Shown here: positions 12,101-12,415 of the stretch, piece by piece
Layout of the letters: each line of letters opens with the position of its first letter
Numbering within the stretch: the first letter of the stretch is position 1
From: an uncultured Oscillospiraceae bacterium
Lineage (GTDB): Bacteria > Bacillota > Clostridia > Oscillospirales > Oscillospiraceae
Direction of reading: 5' to 3'
NCBI GenBank assembly: GCA_900762005.1
Contig: CAAFEV010000046.1
Location: 1 to 12,415 of the forward strand
Length of the DNA stretch: 12,415 nt
The notes under the pieces: model-generated
What the model was told of the DNA's origin: nothing
What the model saw: only the letters and a program-made list of their open reading frames with translations
Database searches by the model: none
Program-made: the position numbers and the translations under genes

Positions 12101-12415
12101 GCAGGTGGCATCAATACGCTCGTTTTCCACCCAGTTGTGCTCACAGGTGTTCGGCGCGGTGGTGTATAGGGTCTCTGCCGCTCCGCCGCCGCCCGCACTT
12201 GCTTTATACAGGCAAATCGGCTGCTGTGAGCTGTAGCTAGCGGACTTATAATAACGGAAGCGGTCTTGACCGGAGCTTGTATTAAAGCGCAGATAAGCAC
12301 CGCCGGAGCTGATAATATTCACATTGCTGCCGCTTAATGCAATCGTACTTGTATAAGCCGTTGAAGTGTTTGAATTCAAAGTGTTTGCATTAGAGGTCGC
12401 GCCGATATAGTAACC
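140..12415 (-). CDS. Giant SLH-anchored, multi-repeat surface endonuclease I family protein (5' partial)
   Basis: One reading frame spans 4,091 codons plus a TAA stop (140-142). It is still open at the right edge: the 12 codons before the first usable start-like codon (TTG, 12377-12379) are sense and read GYYIGATSNANT, which continues a domain. The TTG is therefore an internal Leu, and the true start and signal peptide lie outside the window. Residue numbers here count from 12415. Order: repeats and beta-rich modules (1-3375), endonuclease I (about 3391-3651), post-nuclease domain (about 3702-3823), PPT linker (about 3852-3914), three SLH domains (3915-4090). SLH domains bind secondary cell-wall polymers, so the protein is expected outside the cell, anchored at its C-terminus. 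The nuclease should cut DNA and perhaps RNA non-specifically, by family. The biological role (nucleotide scavenging, extracellular DNA or biofilm processing, adhesion) is inferred. No transmembrane segment or sortase motif is seen. Confidence is high for the gene and anchor, lower for the role. Confidence 0.95.
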   Translation of the reverse strand, partial: GYYIGATSNANTLNSNTSTAYTSTIALSGSNVNIISSGGAYLRFNTSSGQDRFRYYKSASYSSQQPICLYKASAGGGGAAETLYTTAPNTCEHNWVENERIDATCTEAGTILFECSLCQSDKYEDIPALGHNYVAGATVAATCTTAGSTTGTCSVCNDVKTETLDALGHDYQFTSTVAPTATEQGYDLYTCSRCAATENRNLVDALGVDYTVSFSVPAGVTAIADMTCNENGSIALPTPTGTPTANAQDYTFAGWVAAAVDNSTSQPTILPTGSSYTASANTTLIALYTYCVGGSAATDYTLVTDAAQLVVGSDVLIAASGYNYAVSTTQNGNNRAQAAITKSGSTAGFAADAGVSELTLGAGLNSETYSFRDAAGYLCAASSSSNYLRSETALSGNSSWAVSVTSEGVATLTAQGDCERKVMQYNNTSSIFSCYASASQRPLSLYIKATGGTVYYTTALEAAVVCDHAGATAVAAAAATCTADGHTAYWYCADCTRCFSDAACTEEIALASTVITATGHNYAAGQTVAPTAAEQGYTVYTCSVCGDSYHGDLVPALGYTVTAASNNAAYGTVSYANNTITAAPSTGYYVTGSYTVSPAGAATVTYNNNNTFTVSNTTADCTVTVELAAVPVATLYYFENGVLTKTDSETPSVGGSVTLDAHTPANVPTDKVFVGWLPVTYESPTDEPANLLQADSSYTLSAPTNILYAVYATESSGGGSGNYTKISSVATDYSGKYIFVGNSASAAYAMNPSLAGGTSTNQIGHKDSAYNLTSAGLISGNEVLSTIGSQYAVTVTAATIASKTGYTLQDYNGNYIGHSSSTALTKSTTMPTTANYIWSITYTATRTEIKNAKTNYYLVFNSSSTTVFRTYASLGSYTMSLYKESAGATTYTDYTTGAPVATYGVTAAASPAAGGTASASPNTEVNVGATVTLSGTPSTGYRLTSWTVYNPDTLEEVTVTGNTFTMPAFSVTAEANYELIPYTITASANPAAGGTAVADETATYGATVELLYDEEPGYHFTGWTVTNTATQAAISVTNNSFTMPAANVTVAASFAKTSYTVTVNQTTGGTISADVSSATMGDSVTLTATPTGGYNFAGWVVTNTTTSAVVLVVDDVFTMPASNVTVAANFTSEPTYDVNLTQTTGGTIASIPTSATAGTAINLTALADTGYEFVSWTVVSGGITISNDAFTMPANDVEIQAAFEKIPYNITLSQSAGGTISAPATATMDSTVTLTATPDAGYRLVSWTVLDGAAESVTVTNNTFIMPVSAVEVEAAFEKIPYSISTAVTPSAGGSVFGAPATAVIGDTVTLTATANTHYSFGAWTVTDGDGTDITATAMSGNVLTMPASNVTVTATFVEDAKYSLTVNQPESGGTFTATPDSGLYAGDTVALVYTADTDYKFGGYTVTNDTTSETVTPTYSDGSYVFTMPASSVTVTASFIAPHTVTYHVPQGTTAIAAATVRHGDSIGAAPAAPEAPEAFAFQGWVTAAILGSQPGAPTYYDFTAAVNADLDLYAVYAVASGSGSSDYELKAIGDIASTDEVVITMTVTESGKIYALTSANGTNGSPAAGIVTVANNKITSAIAAEQLFNIYNDNGALTIRPNGDATKNLYTTNDNGGVRVGTTLRTWTIDGNYLKSTDGTNDRWLGVYVSAPDWRAYRNTTGNTVGQTLGFYAKAGVTYADYTTNPVAAFDITVNQPEAGGTITASVPGGGALTDIVPGTVVTLTAAPDAYYNHNAWDVRDADNNIVPVADNTFVMPSSDVTVTASFNAWATYGVTTEAAVGGSFTADVTSNLHFGDTVTLTATPDTENHYHFVSWSVTDADGNPVDVDGNTFTMPESNVTVTAVFALDEKYTVTIAVTPSQGGSAELVTAGPFFAGETVTLSYAQNAHYDFTGWTTSNPEVTVTDNSFTMPAGNLTVTASFTEHQKYVLTVASPADGTITATPFGAAAVAEGGAASLYAGTAVTLAKTPDSGFNPAAWVITNTETGEDVTATVLNGDTLTMPGYAVTVSTHFTADPVYSISVTVETDAPEGVEHGCTAAATPAAAVAGTAIALTTPSVGEGYRFAGWTVKNAATLEAITVTNNSFLMPAADVTVTASFLRMGVQDDTVVLDYAQPVTFDVLANDNYEGLTVEDFAVDAPVPAGVTVDGTSITYTPSGALDSDITFAYSVLFSDGSLLSATVTLKPAQSVYYEETDGIFTYTNGKRGEWTTSGTETVVAQTDSLTSGDIFGYDTNYVSCATYSGGSVKKTTVYGADQYPGNSDKNPKVSFSFQGTGFDVVSLTSGGTGVVILKVMQGATTIKSLLVDTSYGYLSEPVYVQCTSRYMRNSDHTYSAWTEGSKTGYDYVLNTEGSYQHVAKFYTKNGDVYTEDYENGDYYIEKYEWTATASATLYQVPIAVVEGLPYGTYSVTLEPSYSALFDRDKTDANYDFYFDAVRIHNPLQGAAEEYKYINLRDRLVDESALISGTLEACEHTNRSAWTLKTVATGKTGGVGTMIQCCSDCGLVVATAQYRITDVAAAPTSLYPGQTAALTYVFSCDEALNAYFAGVTLTPTWTSSNTKFCTVEGNMATAIRASDKIQPFFHVKLTEGSVCYAELIPSNKLTLPAGYAVSYIVPEGAVAPQAQSVAQGSSITAAAAVAAPALYDKQAYSFVGWVATQVDDTTVAPAFVAAGAQYTPMANTALRALYTYDEGGYRLSATPPVNGDSVILAGYTGTEYYAMVNAGNANEALTLNGTKAVATETNVFSVVTNNTGVALKKGETIYLHINNSSLNVTTNNTNADLGFTAKDDGYTVGRYVSGSLDRWLTFDAGSHTFGVTEVSANAATIYFFIGGTATAYYTTELAATCRHTETTTTTVNATCTADGSVTVTCNNPECGEVLSVQTLAALGHAYAYTDNGDGTHTAACSRGDSTYTEAHTYANGVCTLCSAAQPANYVAVINPAYVTVQANDMYDIVLSLKNNGVELDTLDYTVTLSGVDDTIAELEVTDNVYTVLAYAPGEVTLTATFSVNGQVVATANIIVTVIAVQYTASFSVPDGIDPVADMSVAGNAITLPSTVSGTLDDETQTYSFIGWAEMIADKAIIEPDYYAPGATVTLVEDQTFYALYTYTATSGGNNGEYTLLTAAPSDWTGDYLIVFDNSAMKAEISSDRLAFTAVTPSDGVISNPDANLVWHIAADGSYYTLYNTSASKYAGGTGAKNKAALHDTVTDSDRWTITGSSTFEFVNLGNGIAGVNKNLRKNGTYGFACYATGTGGALSVYKAGSSGGSSTTYYTTEMVQPAATVYTASITGDAAMITGSSETLTANLYANGVKVTDGYSVAWSSASTGYVTLTPSGTTASASAVAEGSSVITAIFTLGGEQVASTSRTVTVTDEIVLPDGARHSACTGLSTAAQNYYTGNYTYSAMSALAHGSSTASTQSNNNAVMGTAMFDTLHNLMTDTMTASVSYSSLTTHWRKTDSVDGGSNDNPIIIYGDIEQASSYNREHVWPKSNASFKEANGGCDIHHLRPANTTLNSTRGNYTMGNVRNVISGYSTKQNADGMDVLYYSGSANLVEVNDNVKGDVARILLYVWCRWEEPNLFVDDASKGVGPSDDKNDGIRVMENLTTLLEWMAIDPVDQWEMNRNDRCQTIQHNRNVFIDYPEFAWLLFGQSVPTGYKTPSNPTGETRSAVKTSDTPASEIKTDPQPKTEGGNIPGGATLTDTSVNEVLQHSSKYEVYLTQGQGIVFYLTGADAQTAAKNLQIGAKCVDGTGTANLRITALTGTDINNNTLCLNQTIASATELFYEFGTGVAWDSGTSCAILLQNTGSGMLALTDLRYSGSEDLNIYVNEYLVELAQAVRRAINAGEDVYAPITPPPTQAQTTGATEPPTGTPPTSEPPTSEPPTSEPPTGTPPTSEPPTTEPPTEPEVRPEQFKDLRKDAWYYDEAAWAIEQKLMNGVSGTEFAPDETLTRAMLVTMLYRLAGEPEADTAKLTFADVPKTAWYAKAIAWARAEKIAGGVTTTEFAPNDPVTREQMVTLLWRYAGEPKSEQSLAAFNDANKVSAYAKTAVAWAVENGIVNGDGTGINSQGKATRAQIAAIFYRSKNLLAN
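146..673 (-). other. Three C-terminal SLH domains (cell-wall anchor)
   Basis: Three SLH repeats begin at Phe residues: FKDLRKDAWYYDEAAWAIE (671-673 downward), FADVPKTAWYAKAIAWA (490 downward) and FNDANKVSAYAKTAVAWA (307 downward). Each has the usual second half. The ITRAE-type motif appears as LTRAM, VTREQ and ATRAQ, keeping the Thr-Arg pair. Spacing is 61 residues between starts, typical for the family. SLH trimers bind pyruvylated secondary cell-wall polysaccharide in Firmicutes. The gene ends two residues after the third repeat region (LLAN), so the anchor is the extreme C-terminus. Confidence 0.95.
674..862 (-). repeat. Pro/Thr pentad linker (PPTxE/T) encoded by a 15-bp tandem repeat
   Basis: Eight consecutive pentads of the form (E/T)PPT(S/G/T/E) run from 814 to 695. 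They are preceded by a TPPPTQAQTTGAT stretch and followed by PEVRPEQ. The DNA repeats with 15-bp periodicity (cggaggttcgcttgt-like on the plus strand). Such extended Pro/Thr linkers separate enzymes from wall-binding domains and are often glycosylated. The tandem DNA makes the length prone to slippage. Confidence 0.9.
948..1312 (-). other. Conserved post-nuclease beta-rich domain, function unknown
   Basis: About 120 residues starting near TSVNEVLQHSSKYEVYLTQG and including GIVFYLTGAD, LRITALTG, TELFYEFG and ILLQNTGSGMLALTDLRYSG. Alternating hydrophobic strands and the final NTGSGMLALTDL motif match, as I recall it, a beta-sandwich module seen near the C-terminus of large clostridial surface proteins that also carry the VLAND and YYEE-type domains found upstream here. 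A role in binding or spacing is plausible but unproven. It is followed (about 869-947) by a helix-like stretch, NEYLVELAQAVRRAINAGE, before the Pro/Thr linker. Confidence 0.6.
1313..1462 (-). other. Low-complexity linker after the nuclease
   Basis: About 50 residues rich in Thr, Pro, Ser, Lys and Gly (for example SNPTGETRSAVKTSDTPASE), with no hydrophobic strand pattern. It looks like a flexible spacer between the nuclease and the following beta-rich domain. Confidence 0.6.
1463..2245 (-). other. Endonuclease I family catalytic domain
   Basis: About 260 residues (3391-3651) match the endonuclease I family (Pfam Endonuclease_1; Vvn, EndA and Bacillus extracellular nucleases). The beta-beta-alpha-metal core is visible. 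YNREHVWPKS has Glu at 1958-1960 (metal ligand) and His at 1955-1957 (general base). GGCDIHHLRPANTTLNSTRG has the second metal-ligand Asn at 1868-1870 (equivalent to Vvn Glu79, His80 and Asn127). Further family motifs follow: NDNVKGDVARILLYVWCRW, then DPVDQWEMNRNDR and HNRNVFIDYPEFAWLLFG at the C-terminal end. All catalytic residues are present, so the domain is predicted active as a Mg-dependent, sequence-independent nuclease. Three Cys (GGCD, VWCR, DRCQ) sit in the domain, and the first is next to the active site. Confidence 0.95.
2294..2563 (-). other. Bacterial Ig-like domain directly before the nuclease
   Basis: About 90 residues beginning VYTASITGDAAMITGSSETL, with VAWSSASTGYVTLTPSG and VITAIFTLGGEQVASTSRTV. 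The WSS...V.L...A..GSSVITA pattern is typical of Big_2-type bacterial Ig-like folds. It probably acts as a rigid spacer presenting the nuclease. Confidence 0.75.
2627..3328 (-). repeat. Supermodule D5-A6 (InlB-type repeat plus beta-rich module)
   Basis: D5 (3086-3328) has YTASFSVPDGIDPVADM, FIGWAE and FYALYTY, the Listeria-Bacteroides InlB B-repeat-like pattern. A6 (2627-3058, about 144 residues) starts EYTLLTAAPSDWTGDYLIVF and ends LSVYKAGSS, followed by a Ser/Gly run and the TYYTTE motif. Inside A6 are WHIAADGSYYTLYN and RWTITG, alternating strand motifs that match nuclease-associated beta-rich modules in gut bacteria, as I recall them. Function is unknown; ligand binding is possible. Confidence 0.75.
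3329..3610 (-). other. Ig-like domain
   Basis: About 94 residues: NYVAVINPAYVTVQAND, IVLSLKNNGVELDTLDYTV, then VLAYAPGEVTLTATFSVNG and a closing strand IIVTVIAVQ. The APGEVTLTA motif is characteristic of bacterial Ig-like domains. It links a Cys-pair module to D5. Confidence 0.7.
3614..3871 (-). repeat. Cys-pair module B7 (CRH ... CNNPEC ... ALGH ... CTLC)
   Basis: Starts CRHTETTTTTVNATCTADG, then CNNPECGEVLSVQTLAALGH, then a second half with the DNGDGTHTAACSRGD motif and a final CTLC. The C-x-H, A-x-C, C-x-x-C and ALGH signature recurs elsewhere in the protein. Paired Cys and His suggest small zinc-ribbon-like or disulfide-linked knobs. Metal binding is inferred only. Confidence 0.75.
3905..4585 (-). 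repeat. Supermodule D4-A5
   Basis: D4 (4340-4585) carries YAVSYIVPEGAVAPQAQS, FVGWVATQ and LRALYTY. A5 (3905-4330, about 142 residues) starts GYRLSATPPVNGDSVILAGY and ends IYFFIGGTAT, followed by AYYTTEL. A5 contains RYVSGSLDRWLTFDAGSH, comparable to the R-W-L motif of A4. It is the most divergent A end, with FFIGG where other copies have LYK. Confidence 0.7.
4586..4996 (-). other. Cys-pair region B6 plus beta-rich stretch
   Basis: Starts CEHTNRSAWTLKTVATGKTG, then IQCCSDCGLVVATAQYRITD, a diverged CxH/CxxC module without ALGH. It continues with SLYPGQTAALTYVFSCDE, TPTWTSSNTKFCTVEGN and HVKLTEGSVCYAELIPSN, which resembles a degenerate Ig-like fold with three extra Cys. No clear family assignment for the second half. 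Confidence 0.5.
4997..5842 (-). other. Large beta-sandwich domain (YYEE ... VRIHNPL type), function unknown
   Basis: About 280 residues (2192-2473). Landmarks in order: VYYEETDGIFTYTNGKRGEW, DIFGYDTNYVSC, VSFSFQGTGFDVVSLTSG, VPIAVVEGLPYGTYSVTLEP, YDFYFDAVRIHNPLQGAAEE and YINLRDRLVD. The F-x-GTGFD core and the Y-FDAVRI-NPL end match a beta-sandwich module I recall from very large clostridial surface proteins, where it follows a VLAND domain as here. The jelly-roll-like pattern suggests carbohydrate binding, but no binding residues can be assigned. Aromatic-rich (many Tyr and Trp), unlike the repeats around it. Confidence 0.6.
5843..6106 (-). other. VLAND-type Ig/cadherin-like domain
   Basis: About 85 residues: MGVQDDTVVLDYAQPVTFDV, then LANDNYEGLTVEDFAVD, VDGTSITYTPSGALDSD, ITFAYSVLFSDGSLLSATV. 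The D-x-LAND motif and the ITYTP / FAY-V strands are typical of Big_9/cadherin-like modules in bacterial surface proteins. The LAND acidic residues often bind calcium in relatives; that is not testable here. Confidence 0.75.
6107..7342 (-). repeat. Divergent InlB B-repeat array, units C8-C12
   Basis: Five consecutive units of about 76-91 residues, starting at F or Y residues at 7342, 7093, 6856, 6628 and 6355. Each follows the pattern Y-x-V/I-T...GG...G-x-x-V-T-L-x...Y-x-F-x-x-W...V-x-x-N-x-F-T-M-P...V-T-V-x-A-x-F (divergent InlB B-repeat, Flg_new_2-like). C11 and C12 are longer, with Ala/Gly-rich insertions. C11 has FNPAAW instead of the Y-x-F-x-x-W core. The array probably forms an extended, stalk-like rod. 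Confidence 0.9.
7382..8086 (-). repeat. Supermodule D3-A4, lying between two C-repeat arrays
   Basis: D3 (7862-8086) reads HTVTYHVPQGTTAIAAATVR, FQGWVTAA and LDLYAVYAV. A4 (7382-7834, about 151 residues) starts DYELKAIGDIASTDEVVITM and ends LGFYAKAGV, followed by TYADYTTNP. Internal landmarks are LFNIYNDNGALTIRPNGD, NLYTTNDNGGVRVGTTLRTW and RWLGVYVSAPDWRAYRN. The YTT motif that follows matches the one after A3. Same A-family pattern as the other copies; function unknown. Confidence 0.75.
8087..9709 (-). repeat. Divergent InlB B-repeat array, units C1-C7
   Basis: Seven head-to-tail units of about 72-81 residues, starting at Tyr residues at 9709, 9472, 9241, 9010, 8794, 8572 and 8329. All have GG near the start, a VTL/INL strand, a Trp core (Y-x-F-x-x-W; FGGY in C7) and the N-x-F-T-M-P...V-x-A-x-F ending. 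C4 and C5 both end AAFEKIP, and C3 and C4 share QTTGGTI, suggesting local unit duplication. The array follows A3 and its TDYTTGAP tail directly. Confidence 0.92.
9758..10522 (-). repeat. Supermodule D2-A3 (A3 AT-rich)
   Basis: D2 (10283-10522) is VATLYYFENGVLTKTDSETP, VFVGWLPVTYESP and NILYAVYATES, followed by SSGGGSG. A3 (9758-10252, about 165 residues) starts NYTKISSVATDYSGKYIFVG and ends YTMSLYKESAG, followed by TTYTDYTTGAP. Inner motifs are YTLQDYNGNYIGHSS and YYLVFNSSSTTVFRTYAS. A3 is the closest relative of the truncated A1. Its DNA is markedly AT-richer than its neighbours: by hand count 205 G+C in the 480 bases 9781-10260. Confidence 0.8.
10523..10741 (-). repeat. Degenerate beta-repeat unit C0
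   Basis: About 73 residues: YTVTAASNNAAYGTVSYANN, TGYYVTGSYTVSPAG, NNNNTFTVSNTTADCTVTVE. It keeps the Y-x-V-T start, a Y-core and the N-T-F-x...VTV end of C repeats but has lost the Trp and the FTMP motif (FTVS instead). Probably a diverged C-type repeat. Confidence 0.6.
10742..11020 (-). repeat. Cys-pair modules B4-B5
   Basis: B4 starts CDHAGATAVAAAAATCTADG and continues with YWYCADCTRCFSDAACTEE and ITATGHNY. B5 reads TVAPTAAEQGYTVYTCSVCG and ends LVPALGY. B5 closely matches B3 (APTATEQGYDLYTCSRC). B4 holds seven Cys in one module, including CADCTRC, the densest cluster in the protein. Confidence 0.8.
11069..11791 (-). repeat. Supermodule D1-A2
   Basis: D1 (11546-11791) reads DYTVSFSVPAGVTAIADMTC, FAGWVAAAVD and LIALYTYC. 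A2 (11069-11521, about 151 residues) starts DYTLVTDAAQLVVGSDVLIA and ends RPLSLYIKATGG, followed by TVYYTTAL. A2 is the best-conserved A copy: GYLCAASSSSNYLRSE, NSSWAVSVTSEGVATLTAQG and RKVMQYNNTSSIFSCYASAS match, as I recall, a beta-rich module associated with secreted nucleases of gut Bacteroidetes and Firmicutes (pattern W-x-I...G...R-x-L-x-Y-N...F-x-C-Y...LYK). Function unknown. Confidence 0.8.
11792..12145 (-). repeat. Cys-pair modules B1-B3
   Basis: Three tandem units of about 35-45 residues. B1: CEHNWVENERIDATCTEAG, FECSLCQSDKYEDIPALGHN. B2: VAATCTTAGSTTGTCSVCND, LDALGHDY. B3: VAPTATEQGYDLYTCSRCAA, LVDALGVDY. Each has a CxxC pair. B1 and B2 add an upstream A-T-C, and B1 has the opening C-x-H. 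Small zinc-ribbon-like or disulfide-bonded modules are possible; metal binding is not shown. Confidence 0.85.
12197..12415 (-). repeat. Partial beta-rich module A1 at the window edge
   Basis: The 73 visible residues begin GYYIGATSNANTLNSN and include GGAYLRFNTSSGQDRFRYYK and ICLYKASAGGGG, then the TLYTTAP tail. They align by eye with the second half of A3 (GNYIGHSS, YYLVFNSSS, FRTYAS, LYKESAG). The module is cut by the window edge, so a D repeat may precede it outside. Its DNA is also AT-richer than most of the gene (78 G+C in 175 bases from 12241, hand count). Confidence 0.75.

Noticed and set aside
12377..12379. TTG as translation start of the giant gene
   Set aside because: The upstream codons are open and continue the same domain; no signal peptide follows the TTG.

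Overview
The window is almost entirely one gene, read on the minus strand. It is an uninterrupted reading frame from the right edge (12415) to a TAA stop at 140-142, 4,091 residues, still open at its 5' end. The protein is a giant secreted, cell-wall-anchored endonuclease. Its C-terminal part holds an endonuclease I family nuclease with its catalytic motif intact, a conserved post-nuclease domain, a Pro/Thr pentad linker and three SLH (S-layer homology) domains. The roughly 3,300 residues before the nuclease are mosaic extracellular repeats.

The organism is probably a gut-type anaerobic Firmicute (Clostridia, Oscillospiraceae/Ruminococcaceae-like). This rests on the SLH anchor, the InlB-type repeats, the CxxC...ALGH modules, fairly high GC, and a downstream short peptide of a style seen in Clostridia. 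It is an inference; there is no rRNA or housekeeping gene here.

Layout in protein order (right to left): partial beta-rich module A1; three Cys-pair modules; D1-A2; two Cys-pair modules; a degenerate repeat; D2-A3; seven divergent InlB B-repeats (C1-C7); D3-A4; five more (C8-C12); a VLAND Ig/cadherin-like domain; a large beta-sandwich domain; a Cys-pair region; D4-A5; Cys-pair module; Ig-like domain; D5-A6; second Ig-like domain; endonuclease I; linker; post-nuclease domain; PPT linker; SLH x3. 'D' is an InlB-type repeat of about 80 residues and 'A' a beta-rich module of about 142-165 residues. They always occur as a D-A pair.

After the stop there is a 46-base gap with no visible terminator. 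A second minus-strand gene, a short peptide of unknown function, then starts at 93 (or 90) and runs off the left edge. It may be co-transcribed. I see no plus-strand gene, RNA gene, mobile element or CRISPR array. The long plus-strand open frames are codon-aligned shadows of the giant gene.
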